Positions 46,784 to 55,412 are shown, numbered from the stretch's first letter. The stretch is 64,000 bases of DNA from Chryseobacterium sp. MA9 (GCF_024399315.1 NZ_CP075170.1:4154001-4218000); one strand, 5' to 3'. Translations and numbers: made by a program. The notes: generated by a model from the letters alone, not told the origin.

Positions 46784-46795
46784 TTTTTTAAATCA

Positions 46796-47929
46796 ATGAA
46801 TCAGAATATCAATCAACTCAATACAGTACTTACCTACGTAAAAGAAACCTTTGTAGGTAAAAATGATGTCGTAGATCTGTTGGGAATCTGCCTTTTGGCA
46901 AGAGAAAATGCTTTTTTGTACGGTCCTCCGGGGACTGCAAAATCGGCGATTGTCAGAACGTTGGCAAAAACCGTAAAAGATGGAAAAAACTTTGAATATT
47001 TATTAACCCGCTTTACAGAACCGAACGAAATTTTCGGACCTTTTGATATCAGAAAACTGAAAGATGGCGAACTTCTGACCAATACAGAAGGAATGATGCC
47101 TGAAGCTTCCATGGTTTTCCTGGATGAAATTTTCAACGCCAACTCGGCAATTCTGAACTCACTTCTAATGGCACTTAACGAGAAGATTTTTAAAAGAGGA
47201 AAAGAAACAAAGCATTTACCTGCATTGATGTTCGTAGGAGCAAGTAACGTTCTTCCCGAAGATGAAGCTTTGAACGCATTATTTGACCGTTTTCTTGTGA
47301 GAATAAATGTAGATTACGTAAAACCTGAACTATTGCAGCAGGTACTTTTAGCCGGAAGAAAACTCGAGAATGATGAAGAAAAGGAAATTCCGGAAATCCA
47401 TGCTGATGAAATCAGGCAGCTTCAGAACCTATGTAGAACAATTGACCTTAAACCCATATATGAAGTCTATCTGAATACCATTATGAGCCTTCGGAATACG
47501 GGAATTGCTATTTCAGACCGTAGAGCAGTGAAACTTCAGAACCTGATTGCAGCAAGTGCCTTGATCTGCGGAAGAAAAGAAGCCGTACTTTCCGATCTTT
47601 GGGTACTGAAGCATATCTGGGATACAGAAGAACAGATTGAAATTCTGGAAGGGATTATCAACAGGACGATAGAGAAAGATGATCATCCGGATTCCCATCC
47701 ACAGGCGATGCACAACAAAACACCCAATCCCGAAGAAGTCATGAAAGATGTGACAATTCTTGTGGAAAAATGGAATAGCGGGATGCTGAGCTTTGAAGAA
47801 CAGAATGTGATTAAAGATAAACTGAGATACCTGCAGACCCGCTGCGACTGGATTAGAAATCCTGAGCAGAAGCAGTACATCCAGCAAGAAATTGAAAACT
47901 TATGGCAGAAGATCCTTCAAAGCGTTTAA
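46796..47929 (+). CDS. MoxR-family AAA+ ATPase (RavA-like)
   Basis: 377 residues. Walker A is GPPGTAKS (43-50). Walker B is MVFLDEIFNANSAILNSLL, followed by the MoxR-type NEKIFKRGKE and sensor region FVGASNVLPEDEALNALFDR with the arginine finger. The small AAA lid follows (SDRRAVKLQNLIAASAL). A C-terminal 100-residue helical part has no match. MoxR ATPases act as chaperones that remodel vWA-domain partners; the partner is probably the 792-residue protein two genes downstream. The next gene overlaps by 28 bases. Confidence 0.93.
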   Translation: MNQNINQLNTVLTYVKETFVGKNDVVDLLGICLLARENAFLYGPPGTAKSAIVRTLAKTVKDGKNFEYLLTRFTEPNEIFGPFDIRKLKDGELLTNTEGMMPEASMVFLDEIFNANSAILNSLLMALNEKIFKRGKETKHLPALMFVGASNVLPEDEALNALFDRFLVRINVDYVKPELLQQVLLAGRKLENDEEKEIPEIHADEIRQLQNLCRTIDLKPIYEVYLNTIMSLRNTGIAISDRRAVKLQNLIAASALICGRKEAVLSDLWVLKHIWDTEEQIEILEGIINRTIEKDDHPDSHPQAMHNKTPNPEEVMKDVTILVEKWNSGMLSFEEQNVIKDKLRYLQTRCDWIRNPEQKQYIQQEIENLWQKILQSV

Positions 47930-48645
47930 AAGAATTCTGGGCAGAACTTCCACGTGCTGATGAAGACTTTCTGGGCTCCATCAGAGACTGGAAAAACGTT
48001 CAGATTGCTGTGGATGATGACACAATCTGGCTGAAAGGCTTTACCGAAGACCAGGCAGCAGCTCCGGAAATACAACAGTTACCGGACTTTATCCTGTATG
48101 AACTTAGGGATGGTCTTTTATTCAGGAAAGAAGCTTTGGTTCCGAGTAAAAAAATGAGGACAGCATTGCTTTGGATACCTATAGACAAGGCTTTACAACT
48201 TAGCTTTCCTCCTTCCAATCAAAATTATTTTGGAATTCAGGAACAGGTTAGGGTAAGATTAAAAGAAAGTAATGAAGAGCAGCCCGTAATCGCTTTACTA
48301 AGCAATATTGCTGATATTAAAGAAAGTATTGCAGCATTACCCAAGTTTAAACTAGAAAAAATAAAATGGACTTTGCTGGGAGATAAAGCTCTGTTTATAG
48401 GAGTTCCTCTGTTAAGCTTTCCTGGGAAAACTTATTGGACTAAAGACAGACATCTACTGCCTGCCGGTCTGGATTTTGAATTTAAAAATGTAAGTACCCT
48501 GTTACAGCAGAAATATAATAAAGAACCGGAAGAATGGTTGCTTTGGGATGAAAATGGAAATTACCTTTTAATAAAAGAAACAGATTTCCGCCCATTGTCC
48601 GTAAGTTCATTCCGTCTTACAGAAAAATCAAGAGAATGGAATTAA
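47902..48645 (+). CDS. Beta-rich accessory protein of the ternary operon
   Basis: 247 residues, no signal peptide. It has Trp-bearing motifs at regular places (DDDTIWLKGF, LLWIPIDKALQLSF, EEWLLWDENGNYLL), as in the bpX-type proteins of MoxR-vWA-beta-propeller systems. The specific bpX class cannot be fixed by eye. It overlaps the ATPase gene by 28 bases and the vWA gene by 10, so translation is probably coupled. Confidence 0.65.
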   Translation: MAEDPSKRLKEFWAELPRADEDFLGSIRDWKNVQIAVDDDTIWLKGFTEDQAAAPEIQQLPDFILYELRDGLLFRKEALVPSKKMRTALLWIPIDKALQLSFPPSNQNYFGIQEQVRVRLKESNEEQPVIALLSNIADIKESIAALPKFKLEKIKWTLLGDKALFIGVPLLSFPGKTYWTKDRHLLPAGLDFEFKNVSTLLQQKYNKEPEEWLLWDENGNYLLIKETDFRPLSVSSFRLTEKSREWN

Positions 48646-51014
48646 AGTTCTATTTCCAGTCCTATGAAAATTATTTCTGGGAATGGAAAACAGATGAAGA
48701 TGTTCCCGGAGATTGTGGTTATCATGATAATAATCTCCTCTCGGTTCCGGGAGTGGGAGCGATTGCTTACAGACCTTATGTAATGGAGATTCTTAAAGAA
48801 CTTCAGTCGCAGGGATGGCCTCCTTTCGGGGCATTGCTTATGGTTTTGTATGCCACGCAGGACGGCTATATTGATTTTGCCGGCCCATTGAGACGTACAG
48901 CAGAGTTTTATAGTGGAGAAGATTTTGAATTTAATGTGGAAAAACAAATTGAATTCCTTGAAAAAATAAAAGCACTTCCCAAAGTTTACAAGCAAAAACA
49001 GAACAGAATTGTACTGCTGCAGACCTTATTCAACAATAGCCACAATAGAATATCTTCATTGAACTCTGAAGCTAATATAAGAATCTATTATAAGCGGCCG
49101 CATGAGCTGGCTTCAAGTGCAGAAAAACAGGATGCTGCTCCATTTGTTTTAAACAAAGATTTAAGCGCTTTAGATCTGAACGAAAAGTTTCCTACAGTAC
49201 AATCAATCATTGATGCTGTGAAGGGGCTGGTTAATGAGCCTGAACTCGATGATGAGGTCGTAGAAGAAGAAACAACGGCGGATACTGATAAAGATTTCAT
49301 CAAAGAATTAATTGAAGAACCAAAGACATTTCAGGTTGGAAGTCTCATCAAAAGAATATGGAGCGGTCTGAAAATTCCGATGCGCCACCTTTCTCCCGGA
49401 GAACAACCCATTGGAGGAATTTCTGATATGACCAACAAAGGCGATTTTCATAGGATGCTTCTTTCCGAATTTGCGAATGAAGATGATGTCTTCATGAATC
49501 GTGTTGCTAATAATGAGGCGCTTTACATCCAAAGAGAAATTCCGCCTGAAGAAAATATTTTTGAAAGAATTATTCTGATTGATACTTCTCTTAGAAACTG
49601 GGGAACCCCAAAAGTATTGGCTTTTGCCTCAGCAATAGCCGTTATCAAACATCCGAAAGCCCATTCTGAATGTAAAGTCTTTGCTTTAGGACAGGCAGGT
49701 GTTCCGATTGCGCTTAACAAAGTGGAAGAAGTGGTGGAAAACCTTAATCAGGTAAGTCCGGTTTTGGAAGTGTCAGAAGCCCTGGAAAAGTTTTTTAATG
49801 AACATCATTCAGAAAAGGATATTGAAGTTTTCTTCATTACCCATCAGGACAATATGGATGATGAAAAAATTCAGAGGGTTGTACATCAGAACAGAGATCA
49901 ACTGAAGTTTTTGGTGACCACCACTTCAGATGGTGAAATTAATTTTTACAAACATCACAAAGGAGCCAGAAAGCATATTCAGAAAATAAAACTTCCATTG
50001 CAGGAGCTATGGGCCAATCCGCCACAGCAAAAACAATCTGTTCAAAACTTCAACGGAAAGAAAACAGATCTTCCACAAAATTATCCGATTTTATTTCCAA
50101 CACCTGTTAATAAGATCGCTAAGTTTTTATATGAAGGAGAATTTTTCATTCTGAGTTCGAAAAAGCAGCTATTGAAGACTTACCTTTCTGATAACTATTA
50201 TGACAAACATTCCTACGATTATTATAAAACACATCATGGCTGTGAAGTTTTATTTGATAATATTTCCATAAAACCAAAAGGACAGTTTGCTCTTGCAAAA
50301 AACAAACAGCAGCACTTTATTCTGTGTCAGTATCAGTCTGATCAAAAATTAATATCAAAGCTTAATCTTAATACCAGAGAATATTCAGAGCAGAATCTTA
50401 TAGGGATGAATATTCCGGAGTCCTACAAACTGATTTATTTTGGGCGGAGTTTTTACCTGCATCACCCAGACAATTCTACCCACTATAAAATAAACAGAGA
50501 TGGAAATATCTCTGTGGAACCTATTACCGGAAAAGATAAAGAATTTGAAAAAAATAATATAAAAGCCGAAGCGGAAGTTGATAAACTGAAGGGAAGCGGA
50601 TTGAAGATTATCAATAATTTCAACAAAATAGGAATCAATCAATATGAAAATCTGGTTATTTCCGGACATGAACTGTACAGTTCTTCAGAAAACACGCTTG
50701 ATTTTTCCAAAAATAAATATGATATTAAAATTTTTGCTGAGCAGAACAAAAATAAATTTACATTTCCTGACGGAAGTGAAATCATTACAGATTCACGGGG
50801 AATGCTGACTTTCCGGAGCAGTAACAAGAGCATTGAAGAGTTTTTCATTCCTTCCACAACTCATGGATTTCTCTCTTTGGCAACCTATACTGAATTTGGA
50901 GGATCAGAGTATTATCTTCCGGAACATGCTCTGTTGAAAGTAAGAACAATGGATGATATGTGCGACAGGTTTTTAAAACCGTTTATAGAACAGATTTTGG
51001 ATTATGGAGCTTAG
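48636..51014 (+). CDS. vWA-domain / beta-propeller protein of the ternary system
   Basis: 792 residues. The N-terminal 110 residues form a helical module (GVGAIAYRPYVMEILKELQ). Near residue 315 a vWA-like domain starts with RIILIDTSLRNWG; the MIDAS motif DxSxS is incomplete, with Arg at the third position. From about residue 470 to the end the sequence is beta-rich with repeated YxDxxF units, consistent with a propeller. MoxR ATPases act on vWA proteins, so this is the likely client. The degenerate MIDAS suggests altered metal binding. The next gene overlaps by 11 bases. Confidence 0.75.
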   Translation: MELKFYFQSYENYFWEWKTDEDVPGDCGYHDNNLLSVPGVGAIAYRPYVMEILKELQSQGWPPFGALLMVLYATQDGYIDFAGPLRRTAEFYSGEDFEFNVEKQIEFLEKIKALPKVYKQKQNRIVLLQTLFNNSHNRISSLNSEANIRIYYKRPHELASSAEKQDAAPFVLNKDLSALDLNEKFPTVQSIIDAVKGLVNEPELDDEVVEEETTADTDKDFIKELIEEPKTFQVGSLIKRIWSGLKIPMRHLSPGEQPIGGISDMTNKGDFHRMLLSEFANEDDVFMNRVANNEALYIQREIPPEENIFERIILIDTSLRNWGTPKVLAFASAIAVIKHPKAHSECKVFALGQAGVPIALNKVEEVVENLNQVSPVLEVSEALEKFFNEHHSEKDIEVFFITHQDNMDDEKIQRVVHQNRDQLKFLVTTTSDGEINFYKHHKGARKHIQKIKLPLQELWANPPQQKQSVQNFNGKKTDLPQNYPILFPTPVNKIAKFLYEGEFFILSSKKQLLKTYLSDNYYDKHSYDYYKTHHGCEVLFDNISIKPKGQFALAKNKQQHFILCQYQSDQKLISKLNLNTREYSEQNLIGMNIPESYKLIYFGRSFYLHHPDNSTHYKINRDGNISVEPITGKDKEFEKNNIKAEAEVDKLKGSGLKIINNFNKIGINQYENLVISGHELYSSSENTLDFSKNKYDIKIFAEQNKNKFTFPDGSEIITDSRGMLTFRSSNKSIEEFFIPSTTHGFLSLATYTEFGGSEYYLPEHALLKVRTMDDMCDRFLKPFIEQILDYGA

Positions 51015-52701
51015 AATAAAACCTTTCCCGAAAAATAACTATCCCAAAAAAGGGCTTTTAATTAGAGGCTCCTCACCTATGATATGGCTTCAGGAAATGG
51101 AAATGCTTGGAATTAATTTAAGCCAAATAAGATCTTATGCAATTCCGGCCAACAGTCCCAATGTGCTGTACGGTTGTTTCCTTGTTTTTACTGATGATAT
51201 TCCGCAGGAAATAGGTAGGAATTCTTACTTCCAGTGTGTAGATAACAGACTTTTTATTCCTGAAAATACTACTTTCTATCCCAAAATAAATCCGGAAGAT
51301 TGGACACAGCTTGATTCCCGTTTTCTGGTGATACATCCTGAATTCGGACTGGTAAAACTATCTGAAGAAATCGACTGGATTTCATTAATTCAACAGCCCG
51401 GTATTATAAATGAAAGCATCAGAAAACCACTGAATGGAGTTTCAATTCCTCAAAAAATTGAAAGCTATACAGTTGAAATAGATGATGAAAAAGTGATGGA
51501 AGCATTACAGCCAAAGCAAACCGAAGAAGAATGGATAAATAACCTGCCGTTTGATCTTAAAAAAGTAATGGACGGGAATAAAAAAGAAATAGAAAAGTAT
51601 TTAGAATATATTGAAAAATATCCTGAACGGGCAGTAGAATTAGGAGTTTCACTTGATGTGATGGGAACTTCCAGAGGTGACGGCTTTGGCAAATTTACCT
51701 GGCTGGAAGGATTATTTGGCGGAGGTTCCGGAGGGAAAACCGAAAGTGCAGGAACAAGAAACTTTCGCAGAATATTCTGGGCGGTAATTATTGCGGCTAT
51801 AGTCCTAAAGATTGTATTACCTTCAGAAAAAAATAATTCTGAACAGGAAGAAAATACTGCCTCTTCAGGAAAAATTGCAGACAATGCTGTAAAAGCACCT
51901 TCTGATATGATTGCTTTCCAGTCCGGAACTTCAGAAATTGATCTTAAGATTGATTCAATGTATCACCAGCAGAGAACAGGATTATCTAAAGAGCTTATTC
52001 ATGCCGGAATCATAGAATCCAAAACAAAAAAAGACAAAGAAAATTACAAAAAAGCTGGTGGAAGAGATGTAAGTGAAATAGGAAGCGATATCGGAAAGCT
52101 TGTTAATAAAGAAAAACAGAGCAGAGATTCTCTCAAAACCATTTATACCAAAAAAATTACAAAGCACCTTGAACAAAATACAGAAAAACTGAAACGTAAA
52201 ATTTCAGATTCCTTAAAACAATACACCAAAGAAAAGCCAGTGAATGGTGATGTTGTAAAATATCTTCTGAAAAAGAGGAAGGCTTTGATGGCTGATTCCT
52301 TGGGAAAACTTTATGGTACATTGGATATCGTAGATCCTTCTTCTGCTTCAATTGACAAATCCAAGGTCAAAGGAATAGGTCCGGAAGGATCTCCATTAGA
52401 GAAAAAAGCCCCCGTTTCAGATGTTATGTATATGGTTATGCTGATGATTGCAGGGGTGGGATTGTATTTGTTTTTATTTAAAAATAAATCATTAAACCTT
52501 GGTGGTGATAATGTGCCTGTCTGGGTGAAATTTATTTTAATAGGAATCCTTGTGGTGATGCTGGTGTACTTATTTTATCCGTTGGTAAAGATGTTTGGCT
52601 ATAACTGGTTTGTATGGGTTCTGGTGATTTGTGTGATGCTGCTCCTTTATCGCTTGTTCAGAGAAGATAAAACCATTTTAAAATCCGATGATGATGAATA
52701 A
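51004..52701 (+). CDS. Membrane-anchored bpX-like protein of the ternary system
   Basis: 565 residues. An N-terminal beta-rich domain (about 1-170) is followed by a glycine-rich linker (LEGLFGGGSGGKTES) and a membrane helix near 266-284 (IFWAVIIAAIVLKIVL). A long charged coiled-coil segment (about 300-440) comes next, then three C-terminal helices (478-498, 515-535, 538-556). It would tether the complex to the inner membrane. Overlaps the vWA gene by 11 bases and the TPR-like gene by 14. Exact family not certain. Confidence 0.65.
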   Translation: MELRIKPFPKNNYPKKGLLIRGSSPMIWLQEMEMLGINLSQIRSYAIPANSPNVLYGCFLVFTDDIPQEIGRNSYFQCVDNRLFIPENTTFYPKINPEDWTQLDSRFLVIHPEFGLVKLSEEIDWISLIQQPGIINESIRKPLNGVSIPQKIESYTVEIDDEKVMEALQPKQTEEEWINNLPFDLKKVMDGNKKEIEKYLEYIEKYPERAVELGVSLDVMGTSRGDGFGKFTWLEGLFGGGSGGKTESAGTRNFRRIFWAVIIAAIVLKIVLPSEKNNSEQEENTASSGKIADNAVKAPSDMIAFQSGTSEIDLKIDSMYHQQRTGLSKELIHAGIIESKTKKDKENYKKAGGRDVSEIGSDIGKLVNKEKQSRDSLKTIYTKKITKHLEQNTEKLKRKISDSLKQYTKEKPVNGDVVKYLLKKRKALMADSLGKLYGTLDIVDPSSASIDKSKVKGIGPEGSPLEKKAPVSDVMYMVMLMIAGVGLYLFLFKNKSLNLGGDNVPVWVKFILIGILVVMLVYLFYPLVKMFGYNWFVWVLVICVMLLLYRLFREDKTILKSDDDE

Positions 52702-53716
52702 ACAGAAATTTATAGACAAATTTATGGCGGCATTTGTACTGCTTGCCCTATTTAAGGTTATCGGAATCGTAGCCCAGTTATTTCATGAAAGCTTTTGGAG
52801 TGTAGTCGGAACATTGGTTATTTTCTTAGTTGTGGCGTTTATCATTCTTCTCGTGATTACTTCTTTAAAAGATAAAGAACAGAACAACAGAAATTCAGCA
52901 GGAAGAAAAGGCAGTGGAAGCAGCAGTTTCTATCTGGAAAATTCACTTTTTGACAGAATCCGAAGCAAATATGAAGAACTAGCCGAAAAATATATTGCTG
53001 AAAACGATTATAAAAAAGCAGCCAGAGTTTATATGAACCTGTTGCAGGATAATTACAGAGGTGCAAAAACACTTGAAAATGGAGGGTTCTACAATGAAGC
53101 AGCCGTAGTCTATCTTAAAAAACTGAACAATAAATCCGATGCAGCAACCTGCTATGAAAAAGCAAAACAATACAAAAAAGCCATTGATCTCTATAAAGAA
53201 ATGGAGCAGAAAGAAAAAGTAGGAGATCTCTATAAAGAAATCAATGATCTTAAAAATGCCCACCATTACTATCAAATAGTTGCAGATGACTATACAATCA
53301 ATAATCAGATGGTGAAAGCTTCCCTTGTATACCGTAAAAAAATGGAAAAAGCTGAAGAGGCACAAAAAGTACTGCTGAAAGGATGGGAAGAAGACAGAGA
53401 TGCTTTCAATTGTTTGAATAACTACTTCGCCAATATCTTTGACATTAAAAAACTGGAATCTGAAATACAGCATTTATATCAGAAAACTCCGGCTCACAAA
53501 AAGATCACTTATCTGGAGGCTCTGAAATATGAATTTAAAAAAGATCCGAAATTACATGCCGTCACAAGAAATATTGCCTACGAAATCATTGCCGAAAAAG
53601 TAGCCACCCGCTCCGAAATTGTCAATGAGCTGAAATTTTTTAATCCCAATGATGAAGTGATTCTTAAAGATATTTCGAGATTTAAAACGGGAAGGAATAA
53701 AATGTTTAGAAATTAA
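52688..53716 (+). CDS. Membrane-anchored TPR-like protein of the ternary system
   Basis: 342 residues. Two membrane helices (about 14-30 and 38-58) precede a solenoid of TPR-like helices: YKKAARVYMNLLQDNYRGAK, YNEAAVVYLKKLNNKSDAA and QYKKAIDLYKEMEQKEKVGD. The repeats end near residue 240. TPR solenoids serve as protein scaffolds, so this may hold other components of the operon. Overlaps the previous gene by 14 bases. Confidence 0.75.
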   Translation: MMMNKQKFIDKFMAAFVLLALFKVIGIVAQLFHESFWSVVGTLVIFLVVAFIILLVITSLKDKEQNNRNSAGRKGSGSSSFYLENSLFDRIRSKYEELAEKYIAENDYKKAARVYMNLLQDNYRGAKTLENGGFYNEAAVVYLKKLNNKSDAATCYEKAKQYKKAIDLYKEMEQKEKVGDLYKEINDLKNAHHYYQIVADDYTINNQMVKASLVYRKKMEKAEEAQKVLLKGWEEDRDAFNCLNNYFANIFDIKKLESEIQHLYQKTPAHKKITYLEALKYEFKKDPKLHAVTRNIAYEIIAEKVATRSEIVNELKFFNPNDEVILKDISRFKTGRNKMFRN

Positions 53717-53728
53717 AGAAAAAATAAA

Positions 53729-53989
53729 ATGGACAATACAGCAAAATATCTTTATTTTAAATATGATAATAAAAATCCATTTGAAATTGTACAGGAAATG
53801 ATATCAAAAGGCAAACCACCATTGTATGCAGTAAAAGAAATTAAGGAGAAATTTCCTGCATTTTCGTTAATGGAAGCTAAAGAAGTCTTTGTTATAGCAA
53901 CTTCAGAACATAAAAGTCTTTATGATTATCAGGGAGATTTGTTCAAACAACTTGAAAAACTGGATGAAGAAATGAACAACATTAATTAA
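53729..53989 (+). CDS. Small last protein of the ternary operon
   Basis: 86 residues, soluble, no signal peptide. The sequence NPFEIVQEMISKGKPPLYAV and KFPAFSLMEAKEVFVIATSE suggests a compact helical fold. It starts 13 bases after the TPR gene. Not recognised. It could be a regulator or partner of the ternary system, judged on position alone. Confidence 0.6.
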   Translation: MDNTAKYLYFKYDNKNPFEIVQEMISKGKPPLYAVKEIKEKFPAFSLMEAKEVFVIATSEHKSLYDYQGDLFKQLEKLDEEMNNIN

Positions 53990-54200
53990 GGGAATAGAAA
54001 ATTTTGCATGATAAAATTTAGCAGACAGCTTCATCAAATCAATTTTTAATTGATCCCTCTTAGCTTTCTTAGAATAATCAGTTATAAGAACAAAAAACTT
54101 TGCGTTTTAAAAAATAAGATTCACCTGTAAAAAGCCATGATAGCATGCCATTTTTATTCCCCTTCCTTGTGACAATTATAAAATAATAACAAAAAAGATT

Positions 54201-54208
54201 TATCTTTG
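54201..54208 (+). promoter_or_regulatory. -7 element of the first small-ORF transcript
   Basis: TATCTTTG perfect TAnnTTTG box, 12 bases before the ATG at 54221. Together with the terminator at 54381 it defines a transcript of about 200 bases. No clear -33. Confidence 0.5.
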
Positions 54209-54220
54209 CCCCAGAAAATT

Positions 54221-54349
54221 ATGACAATACAAAGAGCACATATCAATGCAGAACTATGCGAAAGTCCTTCTACAAAAGGGTTATTCGGATATGATGAGGT
54301 GATATGGAATGAGGCGAAATGTGCTGACTTTGGAAATTATTTACTGTAA
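54221..54349 (+). CDS. Possible 42-residue peptide ahead of the tRNA array
   Basis: ATG at 54221, stop at 54347-54349; begins MTIQRAHINAELCESPSTKG and ends FGNYLL. It has its own -7 box and a strong terminator 32 bases after the stop, so it forms an autonomous short transcript. It is not like any peptide I know. It could be a coding small RNA, a leader peptide or a non-coding RNA with a chance ORF. Confidence 0.4.
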   Translation: MTIQRAHINAELCESPSTKGLFGYDEVIWNEAKCADFGNYLL

Positions 54350-54380
54350 ACTTGTAAAAATTTAATCAAAATACAACAGA

Positions 54381-54416
54381 AACGCCTCGATTTTTCGAGG
54401 CGTTTTTTGTTTTTTA
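54381..54416 (+). terminator. Intrinsic terminator after the 42-residue ORF
   Basis: AACGCCTCGA / TCGAGGCGTT ten-base perfect stem with a four-base loop and a run of T. Very strong. Confidence 0.92.
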
Positions 54417-54497
54417 GGTCAGAAATTATTTAGAATGAAAAAAAATAACTATAAACATGAAAAATTTTTAATAAACAATGAAACTTTAATACGATAA

Positions 54498-54582
54498 AAT
54501 AGAGTGATAAGCAACCCGGTGAGAGACAGTCATTTAGGTAATTAAGATATCTGCAAAATATTGCGGACAGAAATTCTCTATT
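54498..54582 (+). other. Possible structured region in the 54417-54634 gap
   Basis: AATAGAG (54498) pairs with CTCTATT (54576), enclosing about 70 bases that include GCAACCCGGTGAGAGACAGT. The rest of this gap shows no ORF. It does not match a riboswitch I can name. It may be part of a leader or a separate RNA; evidence is only the single helix. Confidence 0.3.
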
Positions 54583-54634
54583 CTAAAAACAAAGCATAAG
54601 TAATTGATTATCAATAATTTAATTTGAAAATTTA

Positions 54635-54666
54635 TTTGCGGATTCCAAAAATTCATATTTACTTTG
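54635..54666 (+). promoter_or_regulatory. Promoter for the tRNA array leader
   Basis: TTTG at 54635-54638 and TTACTTTG at 54659-54666, spaced by 20 bases, fit the Bacteroidota -33/-7 plan with one mismatch in the -7. Transcription would start near 54673. It is the only good promoter between the first terminator and the array. Confidence 0.6.
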
Positions 54667-54736
54667 CAACCGAAAATTGAAAGCAACAGGTTTTCAGGAT
54701 TCAATTAAAAATAATTTAGAAACAAACAAAAATAAA

Positions 54737-54862
54737 ATGAAACAGTTACACAACATATTCAATCAATACTCAAGACTATTCGGACATGAGCCGGCAGGAG
54801 TTCTGTGTATTCTTGATAGTGAAATTGTGGATGAAAGGTGCTTATATACGTGGGTCAGCTAA
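54737..54862 (+). CDS. Possible 41-residue leader peptide before the tRNA array
   Basis: ATG at 54737 (MKQLHNIFNQYSRLFGHEPA), stop at 54860-54862. An in-frame TTG at 54677, almost at the predicted transcription start, would extend it to 61 residues. The ORF ends 24 bases before a strong intrinsic terminator that directly abuts the first tRNA. The order promoter, short ORF, terminator, structural RNAs is that of an attenuator. No homology recognised. Confidence 0.45.
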   Translation: MKQLHNIFNQYSRLFGHEPAGVLCILDSEIVDERCLYTWVS

Positions 54863-54885
54863 TGATCTCTTACGTTTAAAAATAT

Positions 54886-54915
54886 AAAGCGCCTCCCGAA
54901 AAGAGGCGCTTTTTT
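54886..54915 (+). terminator. Intrinsic terminator/attenuator two bases before the first tRNA
   Basis: AAAGCGCCTC / GAGGCGCTTT ten-base perfect stem, loop CCGAAAA, then T6. Only two bases lie between the T-run and the first base of tRNA-His, so no separate promoter fits in between. Transcription of the array must pass through it or be re-initiated from within. Confidence 0.88.
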
Positions 54916-54917
54916 AT

Positions 54918-54990
54918 GGTTTCTTTAGCTTATTTGGTAAAGCATCGGTGTGTGGAACCGGAGAACAGGGTTCGATTCCCGGAGATACCC
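54918..54990 (+). tRNA. tRNA-His-like (GTG)
   Basis: Acceptor GGTTTCT/AGATACC with one T-T mismatch, D stem GCTT/AAGC, anticodon stem TCGGT/ACCGG with loop GTGTGGA, T stem CAGGG/CCCGG with one mismatch. C73 fits His, but no G-1 is encoded (T at 54917) and there is one extra base between acceptor and D stem. No CCA encoded. A degenerate tRNA-His. Confidence 0.7.
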
Positions 54991-54999
54991 AAAATATAA

Positions 55000-55073
55000 A
55001 ATCCCATGGCTCAAATGGTTAGAGCATCGACCTGATACGTCGAAGGTTGAAGGTTCGATTCCTTCTGGGATTA
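55000..55073 (+). tRNA. tRNA-Ile (GAT), copy 1
   Basis: Acceptor AATCCCA/TGGGATT is fully paired, D stem GCTC/GAGC, anticodon stem TCGAC/GTCGA with loop CTGATAC, T stem GAAGG/CCTTC. Discriminator A, CCA not encoded. It begins nine bases after tRNA-His. Confidence 0.85.
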
Positions 55074-55080
55074 CAAAAAA

Positions 55081-55106
55081 TGTGAATTGATCATTGGCGA
55101 TTCACA
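55081..55106 (+). other. Fold-back spacer between tRNA-Ile and tRNA-Lys
   Basis: TGTGAAT / ATTCACA seven-base stem with a 12-base loop. No T-run, so not a terminator; possibly a processing or insulating hairpin. Confidence 0.5.
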
Positions 55107-55117
55107 AACTAAAAGAC

Positions 55118-55194
55118 AATCTCATAGCTCAAATGGTCAGAGCACCGGTCTTTTAAACCGGGGGTTGAAAGTTCAAATCTTTCTGGGATTACCA
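55118..55194 (+). tRNA. tRNA-Lys (TTT) with encoded CCA
   Basis: Acceptor AATCTCA/TGGGATT (one T-G), D stem GCTC/GAGC, anticodon stem CCGGT/ACCGG with loop CTTTTAA, T stem GAAAG/CTTTC with loop TTCAAAT. Discriminator A followed by an encoded CCA. Lys(TTT) is the classic target of anticodon nucleases such as PrrC. Confidence 0.85.
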
Positions 55195-55197
55195 AGC

Positions 55198-55271
55198 GGT
55201 TCCGTAGCTCAACTGGATAGAGTATGGGTTTTCTAAACCCAGGGTTAGAGGTTCGAGTCCTCTCGGAATCA
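55198..55271 (+). tRNA. tRNA-Arg (TCT)
   Basis: Starts three bases after the Lys CCA. Acceptor GGTTCCG/CGGAATC (one G-T), D stem GCTC/GAGT, anticodon stem TGGGT/ACCCA with loop TTTCTAA, T stem AGAGG/CCTCT. Discriminator A; CCA not encoded. Confidence 0.85.
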
Positions 55272-55278
55272 CAAAAAA

Positions 55279-55334
55279 GGTTCATGGAAAATTTCCAATC
55301 CGGCTGTCTCCCGGAAAAGAAATAGAAGTGAACC
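55279..55334 (+). other. Three-helix fold-back spacer between tRNA-Arg and tRNA-Pro
   Basis: Outer stem GGTTCA/TGAACC encloses the hairpin TGGAAAATTTCCA and a second hairpin CCGG/CCGG. The order is that of a three-way junction. No ORF. Its single occurrence means covariation cannot be judged. Confidence 0.45.
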
Positions 55335-55340
55335 CCAAAG

Positions 55341-55412
55341 CTGGAAAGATAACGGTGGTTGTTTACCCGTCTTGGACGCGGGAGGTCGCAAGTTCGAATC
55401 TTGCTTTCCAGA
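55341..55412 (+). tRNA. tRNA-Pro (TGG)
   Basis: Acceptor CTGGAAA/TTTCCAG is perfect. Anticodon stem CCCGT/GCGGG with loop CTTGGAC, T stem GCAAG/CTTGC. The D arm is poor (TAAC against GTTT, one mismatch). Discriminator A, CCA not encoded. Confidence 0.75.

Noticed and set aside
54677..54736. Longer 61-residue form of the leader ORF from TTG
   Set aside because: Non-ATG start with low-complexity Lys/Asn codons; kept as an alternative only. The ATG at 54737 is the safer start.
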